DNA from: Heliocidaris tuberculata
Lineage: Eukaryota; Echinodermata; Echinoidea; Camarodonta; Echinometridae
Direction of reading: 5' to 3'
Assembly: GCA_025618425.1 (NCBI GenBank)
Contig: CM046839.1
Coordinates: forward strand, 3,261,008 to 3,325,007
Length of the DNA stretch: 64,000 nucleotides
Positions 48,247 through 58,600 of the stretch are shown here, one piece after another. A program made the position numbers and the translations under genes. How positions within the stretch are numbered: position 1 is the stretch's first letter; every line of letters begins with the position of its first letter. The notes beneath the pieces were generated by a model. That model searched no databases. It had not been told where the DNA came from and saw only the letters and a program-made list of their open reading frames with translations.

Positions 48247-48291
<45 letters not shown>

Positions 48292-50406
48292 GGGTCATTT
48301 ATTGAATATTTGTTTGGTTATTTGTTTGCATGGTTTGCATGCGTGTTAGATTGTTTTAATTTCTGTTACATGGAAGGTTTACACACACAAGCACAGCTTG
48401 CTACATGCAGAGTGATAATACACTTGTATAGTGAAATATTGAATATAAATATGAAATCACTTATCAAGTTTAAATTGTTGCACAAACTTTTGTGCAGTAA
48501 TCCCATATTGGAGCATGAAGTGTATTTAGTATATACTTTAACACAGTGTCAATGCCATTCTGGCCCTCAGCACACGATACCAAGTTTTGTTTACGTCTGT
48601 ATGTAACACCAATAGGCCCTACATGTAGAAATCAGCTTTTCTGTATTATAAAAGACATTGCACTTGAATCGTGGGCTTATGTCTATAATACTAAAAATAT
48701 ACTCAAATAATGATGATTTGCAATTATTTGTCATTTTCTCATGAATGCTGACTGTTTATGTACCTTTTCAGGTGGAAGACGTTTTATGAACGACATTTAC
48801 GAGATGACTGGTATAAGTTGGATCACACCCTACATGTTATTCACCTGGATGTTTGCATCGCCTCTCTTCGCTGCCGTGAGTTGAACCACTAATTACAACT
48901 GTCATCAAGGTAGAAGGGGTAGGGCTATAACCCCAGTGCCTTTCATGAAATGAAGAAATTGGTCCCTTCACACGTGACATATCATCCCTATCAGAACTCT
49001 TTCATGATCCATTTCGTTTGCCTTCTCTTCCTCCCATTCCACCCCTCCCTTTTCTGGATGTCTGTTGTTTTGTTTTGTTTTGTTTTCTTTTGTTGGGTTT
49101 TTTTTTTTGGGGGGGGGAGGGGAGTTACAGTTTCCAACAGCCGCACCATCCCAAAAATGGCTGAGCTGCCAGGGCAATAACACTTTGCGAGAGTATTCAT
49201 TTAAATCAAACATTTAGTTTGTTGAAAGTTTTAATAATGATAAACGGAAGAATGATTCATTACACATGTCCCATTTCAATACAATAATGTAATCAGATCA
49301 TGGTAATCACTATGTTTTTATTCCATCATCCAGATCATTTCTATATTCAGCTTGGTTGCCTACGAGCCTTTGAAGTATGAAGAAGTGTACACATATCCCT
49401 GGTGGGGCTACATGCTTGGGATGATAATGATCGTATCTTCCTTGATCAATGTTCCTATCTTCGTCCTCTATCAACTCATCTTCAAAAGTGAAGGATCTCT
49501 CAAACAGGTAATTAGTAATAATAAAGTATTTTTTTATATAGCACATAGTATTAATTCTCTGTGCGCTTTATACAAGTTTGTAACAATCAATATAATTAAT
49601 AATATTACATGATTAATCTAAAGATTTAAATATAAAAGTATATAGTACATTATTCAGGTATAGTTTAACAGGAATGCATAACATTGTACAATGATGAAAA
49701 ATCAGATATGACAAATGGTATGAACTTATGAAAACAAGAATATGATAGTTGAATCATTCATATCTTATTGTAGGAAATTACATTATTTGACATAAAGTAA
49801 TCATATAATTAACAAACCACTGGGTACACATAAAGGTCTTCTTTAATCATGGATTAAAGAACAATTTTTTCCTAAAGATGTCCCAGAAACGTTTGAGAAT
49901 GTGTTTTCTGAGAAATAAGAGGTCATTGACTGATTTTATTCACTGATTCTATTGACCTAGCATCGTTATAGCAAGTGATCATCCTTAAAAAGAATGCAAG
50001 TGTCGAATAAAGTTTAGGTTTACTGTCTCGACAAAACACAGGTGTCCTGTATAAATCCCTCATTTACATTCTATTTAATTGGTACTTTTTTCTTTTCATT
50101 GAAATTGTACTTGGGGGATTTCTTATGTATTAATAATGTATGTTCTGCTGTTTTTATGGTAGTTGAATATTAAAAATGAAACTGAACTGATTTGATTTTA
50201 ATCAAAATAGTTGAATTATATTGTGATGCTTGAATTGATATTATATCATGCCTAATTGTTTAAAAATATTCTGATATTTATTTATATATATGTATATCTG
50301 TTTATTTCTGTAGCGATGGTTCATTCTGACGACGTCAAGAGTACCTGTCCAAAGGGCATCAGTTGAAGAGAAAGACAAGGACCAAATCAAACTCGAAGTC
50401 CCCTGA
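35969..50406 (+). CDS. SLC6-family Na+/Cl- dependent transporter, 13 exons, one frameshift
   Basis: Exons are 35969-36164, 41406-41540, 42467-42766, 44145-44283, 44700-44834, 45366-45469, 45819-45943, 46426-46538, 47537-47674, 48143-48245, 48772-48875, 49334-49507 and 50314-50406, all GT-AG and collinear with about 619 codons and 12 TM helices. Signatures: TM1 [22 protein letters not shown]2 with C and WNTPCC, TM6 [11 protein letters not shown]8 GIDSQF (Na2 site) and TM10 [16 protein letters not shown]. Closest in wording to the taurine/creatine/GABA branch (SLC6A6/A8/A11-like). It would import a small zwitterion with Na+ and Cl- at the plasma membrane. Oddities: exon 3 is one base short for its flanking phases, and TM7 reads IGCGTS where relatives have LNSGTS, so the Na1-site Asn (LeuT N286) is Gly. 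The Cl- site Ser is kept. An in-frame ATG at 35918 is an alternative start; 35969 has the better context (aaaATGG) and a normal SLC6 N-terminus. Confidence 0.85.
36300..36385 (+). repeat. CT-rich microsatellite in SLC6 intron 1
   Basis: ctctatctctctctcttcct and similar blocks. Confidence 0.7.
36868..37466. mobile_element. Long palindromic (fold-back) element in SLC6 intron 1
   Basis: The centre at about 37060 (ccccgaatttccgggg) is flanked by nearly perfect 95-bp arms (36960-37158), including atcgcgccatcactcagctt and its inverse. Beyond these the arms continue imperfectly (atagtcctctgattatt / aataatcagaggactat) out to tttaatcgaggcgcctt and its inverse cgccttgattaaag. The right arm is split by a hAT-like MITE at about 37158-37352. 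Confidence 0.8.
37158..37352. mobile_element. hAT-like MITE inserted in the palindrome arm
   Basis: TGATGCA at 37157 and again after CCCCTG at 37353 suggest a 7-8 bp duplication. The inner ends are gggctgcggaaccggg and gttccgcggcccctg. A G-run of about 43 bp and a C-run lie inside. It is related to 25056-25553. Confidence 0.6.
37814..37851 (+). repeat. (TA)n microsatellite
   Basis: About 19 TA units, at the tail side of the tRNA-derived repeat. Confidence 0.9.
37850..38036 (-). mobile_element. tRNA-derived SINE candidate
   Basis: On the - strand a tRNA-like head (38034-37963) is followed by a body of about 110 bp and then by a TA-rich tail. Head, body and simple tail are the layout of a SINE. 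Confidence 0.6.
37963..38034 (-). tRNA. tRNA-like sequence (pseudo-tRNA, SINE head)
   Basis: A 72-nt sequence with acceptor GCCTCCG / CGGAGAC (one C-A mismatch), A-box-like TGGTCTAGTGGTTAAGGC, and T arm CCGGG TTCGACT CCCGG (B box GGTTCGACTCC). The anticodon stem TTGGC/GCCAA gives loop GTACAGT with U33 and ACA in the anticodon place, but is shifted by one base against the normal 26-27 position. A free functional tRNA is doubtful. Confidence 0.6.
38228..38330 (+). repeat. (TA)n and (CT)n microsatellites
   Basis: A TA tract at 38231-38261 followed by interrupted CT repeats. Confidence 0.9.
38331..40017. other. SLC6 intron 1 sequence without a gene
   Basis: G-runs and C-runs at 38902, 38966, 39067 and 39168 suggest eroded hAT-type MITEs, but I cannot define matching ends. 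Nothing coding is seen. Confidence 0.4.
40030..40460 (+). repeat. Tandem array of a poly-A/poly-T/poly-G unit (about 85-100 bp, 4-5 copies)
   Basis: Each unit reads acattcgcctccaaaattct, ctgacaagc, an A-run, gttattcaa, a T-run, then a G-run. The last copy ends tcgcctatcttc and cccctggatttgggccca. A single-unit relative is at about 6330-6460. Confidence 0.9.
40863..41003. repeat. Inverted repeat with 45-bp arms
   Basis: ggggagcgtttcatcaagtg, then ttttgtcagtgatttttacc, and the exact inverse at about 40957-41003, separated by a loop of about 50 bp. Confidence 0.8.
41406..41540 (+). CDS. SLC6 exon 2 (end of TM1, TM2)
   Basis: Acceptor AACAG|GTGC, donor ACAG|GTTAGT. Encodes [19 protein letters not shown] and [17 protein letters not shown]. 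Confidence 0.92.
41825..42370. mobile_element. MITE-like repeat of the TTAAAGGG family in SLC6 intron 2
   Basis: Starts cttaaagggcaatcctacct. Contains gtgaaagtttgaaagaaatt, caactctcccgtttgc and the inverted ttcgttcaaactttcaccaa. It is related to 2796-3300 and 62129-62938. The right boundary is unclear. Confidence 0.5.
42467..42766 (+). CDS. SLC6 exon 3 (TM3 and extracellular loop 2), frameshifted
   Basis: Acceptor TTATAG|GAAT, donor TGGAA|GTAGGT. It opens [20 protein letters not shown] and continues to [12 protein letters not shown] and [13 protein letters not shown]. The matching end, [19 protein letters not shown], lies in the frame one base back. The exon is 300 nt, whereas phases of exons 2 and 4 need length 1 mod 3. 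One missing base at about 42640-42700 explains it. Confidence 0.85.
42826..43722. mobile_element. MITE-like element with CACTGTAAAAAA ends, SLC6 intron 3
   Basis: Left end acactgtaaaaaaaaaa, right end ttttttacagtg. The interior is very AT-rich with repeated attacttaaatt-like words. No TSD is obvious. Confidence 0.45.
44145..44283 (+). CDS. SLC6 exon 4 (TM4)
   Basis: Acceptor TGATAG|TCGC, donor AAAG|GTTTGT. Encodes [20 protein letters not shown], then [20 protein letters not shown] and KTSGK. Phase matches the AA left by exon 3. Confidence 0.92.
44700..44834 (+). CDS. SLC6 exon 5 (TM5)
   Basis: Acceptor ATACAG|GTGG, donor CAG|GTAAAT, 45 codons: [30 protein letters not shown] and IFYLKPN. Confidence 0.93.
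45208..45332 (+). repeat. (TA)n microsatellite with ATAC interruptions
   Basis: TA repeats ending about 30 bp before the exon 6 acceptor. Confidence 0.95.
45366..45469 (+). CDS. SLC6 exon 6 (TM6, unwound substrate region)
   Basis: Acceptor GATTAG|GTTT, donor GTAAG|GTAAAA. Encodes [20 protein letters not shown] and VALGSFN. Gln and Ser of ATQIFYS, which bind Cl- and Na1, are present. Confidence 0.92.
45819..45943 (+). CDS. SLC6 exon 7 (TM7)
   Basis: Acceptor TCCTAG|GGAC, donor TTCAG|GTAATA. Encodes [20 protein letters not shown]. The Na1-site Asn of relatives is Gly here; the Cl- site Ser (GTS) is retained. Confidence 0.92.
46426..46538 (+). CDS. SLC6 exon 8 (EL4, TM8)
   Basis: Acceptor CCGTAG|GTCC, donor CAG|GTAGGT. 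Encodes [20 protein letters not shown], then LLLIGIDSQ with the Na2-site Asp-Ser. Confidence 0.93.
46553..46612 (+). repeat. (TA)n microsatellite
   Basis: About 30 TA units just after the exon 8 donor. Confidence 0.95.
47038..47091 (+). repeat. (CCA)n / (TCA)n trinucleotide repeat
   Basis: accaccacc followed by atcatcatc units. This is the target of the hairpin MITE that follows. Confidence 0.95.
47092..47206. mobile_element. 115-bp hairpin hAT MITE, TSD ATCATCGT, in SLC6 intron 8
   Basis: Nearly the whole element is a palindrome: CAGAGGCGGCGGAACGTCGG on the left is mirrored to ttccgctgcctctg on the right, with only ttggagg as the loop. A perfect 8-bp TSD ATCATCGT flanks it (47084-47091, 47207-47214). 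It shares its TIR core with 21746-21875. Confidence 0.92.
47537..47674 (+). CDS. SLC6 exon 9 (end of TM8, TM9)
   Basis: Acceptor TACCAG|TTCG, donor AAT|GTAAGT, 46 codons: [20 protein letters not shown] and so on to GIPMVTN. Confidence 0.93.
48143..48245 (+). CDS. SLC6 exon 10 (TM10)
   Basis: Acceptor TTTTAG|GGTG, donor TATG|GTATAA, directly followed by a TA microsatellite. Encodes [20 protein letters not shown]. Confidence 0.92.
48249..48288 (+). repeat. (TA)n microsatellite at a splice donor
   Basis: The TA run starts at position +4 of the exon 10 donor, so repeat-length changes come very close to the splice site. Confidence 0.9.
48772..48875 (+). CDS. SLC6 exon 11
   Basis: Acceptor TTTCAG|GTGG, donor GCC|GTGAGT. 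Encodes [20 protein letters not shown] and [15 protein letters not shown]. Confidence 0.92.
49334..49507 (+). CDS. SLC6 exon 12 (TM11-TM12)
   Basis: Acceptor ATCCAG|ATCA, donor CAG|GTAATT, 58 codons. Contains [20 protein letters not shown]. Confidence 0.92.
50314..50406 (+). CDS. SLC6 exon 13 (cytosolic C-terminus and stop)
   Basis: Acceptor CTGTAG|CGAT. Encodes [30 protein letters not shown], stop TGA at 50404-50406. The tail is charged, as in other SLC6 proteins. Confidence 0.88.
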   Translation, partial: RWFILTTSRVPVQRASVEEKDKDQIKLEVP

Positions 50407-50513
50407 TCAATGTTCCATTAATTCAAACTCAGCTAAAATGGAAATAATGAAAATACTTGTTACCTTCTTCGAAAATGTTGATTACTCAGTCAGGCCATTC
50501 ATGCGCTTCTGTC

Positions 50514-50519
50514 AATAAA
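50514..50519 (+). promoter_or_regulatory. Candidate polyadenylation signal AATAAA for SLC6
   Basis: AATAAA lies 108 bp after the stop codon. It is the first canonical hexamer downstream. Confidence 0.5.
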
Positions 50520-52060
50520 TATATGAATCGGACGTATGTCAATTTTGGTATGGTATCAGATTCAGCTGAAATCGATACGAGTAAGCTCAGAAATTCTAGC
50601 AAGTTTTACCTCCTTTATACTTTGCTCAAGTTCTAAAAATGTTGCATCTTATTCGTTTGTCATCATGTATGATTGGGTGACCAAAGGTCGCGCATTCGAA
50701 TTATCCATGATACCTTACGTTCTGCTAAATGTCTAGACTATGATTGGGTGACATTATAGAATCAATCGATTAATACATGGTGCGTTTGTTGAACCCAGGG
50801 ATTTTACCAATTAGACAGTTTATTAGTTGAAGTTGTATCATTTTAAAGTTTCTATTTCTTTTTCGTTTAATGAGAACAATATCTATCAAATATTGACATA
50901 ATACATGTATAAACATTTCTAGGAGTGTATGAGTACATGTAAAATGTTAAAATTACATATCTTTTTTGTAGAGATAGACCTAGATGCATTTTTTTTTTGA
51001 AGTGCTAATTTAGTTCAGCTTGCTGTGAGTGAAGGTTCCACAAAACAAACGAACAAAGTAATATCATGTTTCATTTCCCATGTGGTATGAGTCAGTAATC
51101 AATTCATTTATTTCTAGATGCTCTACAAATGGTGTTGAACCTCAAACACCTCAATACTTTGAATGTCCTATAAAACCTGTCTCAAACTTCGAATTATCGA
51201 AGAAAATAGGGCGATATAAAGAGCTTTAACATTCTATAAGAATGCAGTCACTAAAATTGTGGCAGTAGTTTTTTTTTTGTTTTTTTTTTGTTTTGGGGTG
51301 GTTTTTTTTTTTTGCCTTGGTTATAGATTTGTATAGATGTCTGAGTGAATTTTCTTTTCATTAAAGCAACCTAATAATATGGATATTAATGTTAAATTGA
51401 TGTTAGCATTTTGTACATTCAACATTGGAAAAGCGTTTGCATTTCAAAAGATGAAATATAATCCAAGAGTATTAGTATGCACAGATATCCATGGAGGGAT
51501 AATATTTACCTTAAAAGGATATGAATTGTTAAATGGTCGACAAAAGAAGGGATTCTTGTCTCACAATGCTGCAATATAATTATAATACAACAAAAACGTG
51601 CAATTATAATTTCATACGGGTCTTTGAAATACGTAGGTCCAAGCAATGGCGAGACGAGCTGCTGTTTAATACGCCCTCACAAAATGCCCTCACAAAATGC
51701 CCTCACAAAATGCCCTCCCATGCATTTTTGAGAACCTGCATGTGCATGTTAACTCCTTTGTTTCAAATACAATTCGTGATTTTTTAAAGACTTTTGTGTT
51801 CACCGATGAATTTGATTTTGCTGGACTGTATACATATACCTAATATTTCCGCTTCTCCGCATACCACCATTAGTAGTTTACATTCAATTTGCATCGTGCC
51901 TTAGAGTTGTAACTTTCATTCAAATTGTGATATTCCAACGACAACAACAACAACAACAACAAAAAAAGCATAACGCCACTGCCACGAAAGCATAGTCAAC
52001 AAAATCATATTAGTTTGTAAAGGTATTAACGATCTGTCTAGTTATTTGATTAATAATCGT
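50520..52060. other. Intergenic space between convergent genes
   Basis: No gene is seen. T-rich tracts lie at 51269-51315, acaaaatgccctc is repeated four times at 51680-51720, and a CAA repeat lies at 51940. Confidence 0.5.
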
Positions 52061-52066
52061 TTTAAT
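52061..52066 (-). promoter_or_regulatory. Possible polyadenylation signal ATTAAA for the receptor gene
   Basis: Read on -, ATTAAA lies about 277 bp after the receptor stop codon. It is a weak candidate. Confidence 0.25.
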
Positions 52067-52342
52067 AAAAATTAGAATATCCTAGTTATCTGGTTATCGT
52101 TATCTAGTTTGTCATGTCGTATGAAAGTAGTGTATCATAGTGTAGGCTATATTATCCACCTGTCTAGGAATGTGAAAGTAGATTGTCAAAGTATATTTAC
52201 CGATTTGTCGGTACGGTCATCACATGCATGCTTTTAGGGCAATGGCAAAAGCTCAGATTAATTAGTTTTCTATTTGCTTTTTTCTTCAAGTTAATGCGTT
52301 TTTGTATTGGTAGTCTTAAACTGTTGCAATATGTTTGCAGTA

Positions 52343-52637
52343 TCAGTGTCGGCTGCTGAACGCTTCCAATGCGTATATGATACAACCCAGCATACACACA
52401 CTCAATATAATACCGAATGCTCGGTCGATCGCAAGAGCAAAATGCCTCCATATGAAACCATAATTCACTTCGTCCTCGCTCTCCCCAGTTTTGATCGCCT
52501 TCCCATCATCCCGCAGTGAGGTCGATTCCGTAGCCGATTCGCAAGATGATGGCGACCCGGAGGTAGACGACCCTACGTCACATTTACATCTTAGCCTTGA
52601 ATTCCCTTCTTTGATCTCGAGTGTCTCGTAGAAAGCA
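52343..52637 (-). CDS. nAChR-like exon 8 (cytoplasmic loop end, M4, stop)
   Basis: Acceptor AATTCAG|TGCT, stop TGA at 52345-52343. Encodes a Ser/Glu/Cys-rich loop segment, then FIWRHFALAIDRAFGIILSV and CMLGCIIYALEAFSSRH. Confidence 0.92.
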
Positions 52638-55600
52638 CTGAATTGGAATAAAAAATCATTTATAAAGATCGCCAAAACATGACAGGAGATTGAAAAAAAA
52701 AACACACGAAAGCAAATTAAAACAGGGGGTATTATTTGTAGTGACCAAGGATCACACACCGTCACCCCTTTATGAAGTTGAAGTTGTCCGGGGGAAAAAC
52801 AACTTTTCCATAGTAGGCAGGGGCGTCGATTCGTTTTTCAGATTGGGGGGGGGGGGGGAGAAACAGCCTAGCAGTACCCTTCACGGCGAAATGGAAGTCT
52901 GATCGTGTAATACCTTTTGTATTTCATTGTTTGGAAGGTTTCATTTCCCGAGTTTTGCATAACTTTTCCTTATTTTATGTTACACCTTCAGATTTATTGG
53001 GGGGGGGGGCAAAACGATATGGTTGCCCCCAATATTTTCAATGGGGGCAACTGACCTCCCCCTGCAACCCCTCCCCCAGGATCGACGCCCCTGGTAGGAG
53101 GAAGATCCCGTACACTTCCAGGAAGGAAAAGATGATAAAATAAGTTTCTGAAAGAAGCAATGAAAAAGGGGATAGAGAGAATGATAAAAGGAAAAAGTGA
53201 ATTGAGGCGAAATCGGAAATTTAAGCTGATAATACCTCATTTTCTTTTCGGCGTTTCGATTGATGAAGATGCGAAGGAGCATGAAGGCCCACGGTGGCGG
53301 TATCGAGTGGACGTCCGTGTGATAGACACGGAGAACGATGACAGTTAAGATCACGGAGCAGGCACTTAAGGCGATAAGGATGAAGAAACACGTCACTATG
53401 AAGTGATAAGATTCAAACAGAAAATACATTTAAGCACTTGATCTATTTCCATGCATTATTCCATAACATGAAAATAATGGCAGACTAGGACTTATATTTG
53501 CTTGGGGAATTTCGTTGCGACTGGCCCATTAAACCTATCAACCGGCCCTCAGACCACAAATCGACCGGCCCTCAAGCCAAATTATTGAGCGGCCCGTTGG
53601 GAAAACTCCTCATGGCCAGTTCGCCTCTACATGAAGAACCAACCCATGAAATAGAATACAGTTATACACGTCAGATTCGCCACGTTTTTAGTGATGGCAA
53701 CGGTTTATTTCGTTAAAAAAAAAAAAAAAACGCCCGTCATATTTTGTCTTTGGAAGAAAGTCTGCCAAGGGAACGATGACTCACCAACAATGGACCTGGG
53801 CTCACCCGTTGGTGGCATGAACTGGGCAACAAGCTGCTGGAAGAGAATCAGAGCCAGAAGATTGGTCACCGTCAAACTGATCTTCTCCCCAGAGTCAGGA
53901 TGAAGCCAGAAACCGATCAACATCAATACTGTCAGGAATATGGAAGGTACAACGATCTGCGTGGTAAAGAATGCCGTTTCTCGGGCCAGGTCCAACGTGA
54001 AGACCACTTGGTCGAAGGGATATGGGCAGCACTTGTACAGGAGACTTTCATTGACGGCTTGAAAACTTGTCAGGTTCCATATACCGTTGCGCACGTACAA
54101 CTGTTGATGGGCATCGTCGTCGTCCATTGCAAGAAGCCGCATCTTGATATATACGTCAAAAGAAATAGAAGACAATTATGGTATTAAAAGGGAGAATGAA
54201 ACCCCTAAAATAAATACATTTTAATAGAAGCAGAAAAATCAACGAAGCATATCGGTGAAAGGTTGAGGAAAAACGGACAACTAATAAAAAAGTTATGATA
54301 TTTTGAATTCCTAAAATCGCTAAATGAATGGAGATCTGAAATTGGCAATGTCCTCATTATGCTAAGGAATTGCTGTGATGTAAATGTGTTATACTTTCCA
54401 ACTGCCTTACACAAATAATGTTGTAAAAATCCTCTTTCCTTGAATATATCTTAGAAAATTCAATTTCTGTATTTTATTTCTGTATTTATTCTTTATCCGT
54501 TTTTCCTCAAACTTTCAGTGATATGCTTCTAATATTTTTCTGCTTCTGTTAAAGTGCATACAAGTTTGGGGTTTCATTCTTCTTTTTTAATTAGACCATG
54601 ATTAGTAATACCTAAATATAGCGTGTCTTATTATACCTATTGTGTAATAATACTACTTCGGCGCTTAGAAACATTGTATTAAGCGCAATATAAATGTTAT
54701 GTATTATTATTATTATTATTATTGTGTACGAGGCATCATTTCGATTGTATTATTATAAGCCCTAATCAGGGGCGGCGCCAGGGTATTTAAATAGGGGGGG
54801 GGGGCAAAATGACGCGTATAGCAACGTCGCACGTCGAGGGTCTTGAAATAACAAATAGGACTATAACAGTTATGTCATAATTGCATGTCCTAGCCTTCTC
54901 TTCTCCATTTCCCCTTCTCTTTCTCCTTTTTTCCCCCTTCTTCCTCTTTTTTTTTTTTTTTTTTTTTTGCTCGCTTGAAAAATGATAGGGGGACGGCCTA
55001 CCCCCTGCCCCCCCCCCCTGTAGCGCCGCCCCTGGCTCTAATCAAGCCAATGAAGGAAATTAGTCCGATCACCAGTAATCAAACGCAATGCACTCTTCAA
55101 CGAGTCTAAAACATGGGCTTCCAAAATAATTACACTGGCCTTAGTGACAAATTGTGTTGATGGAGCATGGTTCATTTTAACGAACAAGTTTACACTAGTA
55201 CGGTCTATACTTGTTCACCACACTAAGCAGGGGATGATCCAGGAATTTGGAAATAGGGGTGCGCCAGCGGCGAGGGTGTGGGAATCACAAAACAGAAAAA
55301 TAAGAGGGCGCGCGCCCTTGGCGCCCTGCCTGGATCCGCCACTGACTAAGGTTTTAGAAAGGCAACTGTGGAAAAACTACCCTGTCGAGTTCACAATTAC
55401 AAAACCCGGAATGCGATCATTATTTTGGTGTTAAATATTTAACGAGAATATATTAGACATAACTTAAGTTTTTTTTCGTTTAAATTTGCTCCCCATTTGA
55501 GAAGAAAAGGAATAGAAAACCTTCCTCCAATGCTCAGAATTCGAAATTCTACCCTTCGATTGCAGTGCTCATTTGCGTATTTTCTGGATAAAATTACTCA

Positions 55601-58600
55601 AAATTTTCGTTTCAAGGGCTTAAAATTGAAAAAAAATGTAACACTTGTCGCTTTGCTCCCTCGTTTTTACAATACTGTTGAGAAGTTTGGGGAGGTGAGA
55701 GGAGGGGGGGGGGGGAACGCAACTTTATTGTTTTCCCATAATCCCTAGATATGCCACTGCCTCCCCTCCCCCTCCCCCGCCCTTTAAAAAAAATCCATCA
55801 GCCCGAGTTTGCTCAAGCTCGAGATTCTAGCCCGATCAGCGCTTCTCGAGGAAAAAGTCCGAGTTTGAAAAACCCCGTCTCCATCAGCCCGAGTCGAGCG
55901 ATTCCCGCTCGTTCTTGGAATAAACTCGAGCTTCAGAGCATGCGCACTTCGAAGATGGAAAATTTTAAAAAATATATAGGATAAATGAAGAGAAAAGAGC
56001 AAAGAAATACATAACGAAAAGATAAAAAGAGAGAAGGAAAAACAAAGAAATACATAAGAATAGAAATAAGAATAGATAATTGGGAAAACAAAGAAATATA
56101 TAAGGAGCAAAAGGAGAGAAGGAAAAACAAAGTAATACATAAGAAACAATGAAATACATAAGGAAAAACAAAATAAAAAAATACGAAGAAAACTGGATAG
56201 AAAGAGGAACAAAGAAATACATAAGAATAGAAAGAAGAATAAATAATGGGGAAAACAAAGAAATACATAAGGAGAAAAAAATAGAAGGAAAAACAAAGTA
56301 ATACATTAGAAACAAAGAAATACATAAGGAAACAGATAAAATAGAAAGAAAAACAAAGAAATACATAAGGAAACATATAAAATAGAAAGAAAAACAAAGA
56401 AATACATAAGGAAACAGATAAAATAGAAAGAAAAACAAAGAAATACATATAAGGAAACAGATAAAATAGAAAGAAAAACAAAGAAATACATAAGAAAATA
56501 TAAAGAGAAGAGGACAGAAAGAACAAAGAAATACATAAACAAACAAAGAAAAGAGGATAGCAAGATCGAAGAACAGAAAATGGGGAAAACAAAGAAATAC
56601 ATAAGGAAAAGATAAAAATAGAGAAGGAAAACAAAGAAATATAAAGGGAAGAGGGTAAAAAAGAAGAACAAAGAAATACATATAAATAGACAGAAGAGTA
56701 GACAACAGGAAAACAAAGAAATATAAAGGGAAGAGGGTAAAAAAGAAGAACAAAGAAATACATATAAATAGACAGAAGAGTAGACAACAGGAAAACAAAG
56801 AAATACAAAAGGAAAGGATAAAAAGATAGAAGAAAACAAAGAAATACATAAAGAATCATAAAGAAAAGAGGATAACAAGAAGAACAAAGAAATACATAAG
56901 AAATTAAAGAACAATAAAAAATTGGGAAACAAAGATATACATAAGGAAAAAGATAAAATAGAAAGAAAAATAAAGAAATACATATGAAGAGAAGAGGACA
57001 GAAAGAAGAACAAAGAAATACATTAGAATAGAAAGAAGGAATAAATAATGGGGAAAACAAAGAAATATATAAGGAGAAAAAAGAGAGAAGGAAAAACAAA
57101 GTAATACATAAGAAACAAAGAAATACATGAGGAAAATATAGAATAGAAAGAAAAATAAAGAAATACATAAGGAAATATAAAGAGAAGAGGACAGAAAGAA
57201 CAAAGAAATACATAAACAAAGAAAAGAGGATAGCAAGATCGAAGAACAGAAAATGGGAAAAACAAAGAAATACATAAGGAAAAGACAAATAGAGAGAAGA
57301 AAAACAAGAAATATATAAAGAAAATAGGATAGCAAGAAGAACAAAGAAATACATAAGAATAGAAAGAAGAATAAAGAATGGGGAAAACAAAGAAATACAT
57401 AAGGAGAAAAAAGAAAGAAGGAAAAACAAAGAAATACATAAGGAAAAGGTGGAAAGAGAGAAGAAAATCAAGAAATACATAAGGAAAATAACATTTCTAG
57501 GATTGGTGTCATGAATAAATTAACCCGAGTCAAAACCCGAGTGCGTCTTCACCTGCGAATTAGCGGGCTAATTCGCCAAATAGCGCGCTATTTCACAAAA
57601 AAACCCGAGTTGACTTAGGCTTCTAGCTCGAGCTAGAAACCCACGAAATAGCCAGCTAATTGCGTCTTCATTACAAACTAGCTCGAGCTAGTTCTGATCG
57701 GGTTAGTTTCCCGGATCAGAATTAGCGGGCTATTTTGGAAACTCGGGCTGATGAAGACGGGCCTACTGATTCAACAGACCTGCTTGTTGTCCAATGTCCA
57801 CGGGTAGAAGGTCACATTGCATTGCTGGATGTCGTATGGGAAGTATACGATGTTTATCTTACAAGCGCTTGTTGTTATAACGGGAAAGAGCCAGTCCACA
57901 GTGCCAGTATGATCAACTCTCACATAGGTGTCGTAGATGATGAAATGGGCCCTGTCCACACTTCATATTCAAATAAAATCAAATCATAGTTATTGAAGCA
58001 AAAATCTATAGTTTTTGGATTTTCATGCAATATACGAATAATTGGACAGAATATTAAAGAATCAAAATTAATGCAAATGCACAATCAAAACAAAATCACA
58101 AATCATTTTATATAAGCAATCATCGTAATATTGATTTAAAAAAAAAAGAATACAGTGAACGCCTCCACTCACGACTGAATTAAAAAGGGAGGTTTTTAAA
58201 ATGAACAATAACAAAATGTTTATGTTTGGTAACCGAATGTTTAGACTATAAATGACCCACTTGCTGAAGCAATGTTCCTCTCAATTTTTCCTCGTTGACT
58301 TAGTCTTCTGATGGTAATAAGACTTTATATTCATATTGTGTCTAATTGTCCAGAATTTCAATAATTTCAAAATTATAGTTAAGAAGATGGAGTTATAGAC
58401 ATCTTACTCACTTTTGCTCCAAATCTAAATCAGGTTTCCAGATATCGTCGATGCGAAGGGTAATGGTAGTGATGTCATCCCACTCCTTCGGATCCCATTG
58501 AAGATACTCATCTGTCCACATCTGTGCAAGATGATACAATATTAATAAAACACTTATTCAAGAGGGTTATATACTAAATCATGAATTAAACAAAAGTGAT

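Noticed and set aside
53160..53348. + strand frame over receptor exon 7
   Set aside because: Antisense shadow of M3 and its flanking intron.
55933..57480. 515-codon open frame on the - strand
   Set aside because: It consists of a purine-strand minisatellite read on its complement. Repetition, biased composition (F, S, L, Y, C) and several overlapping long frames argue against a real protein.
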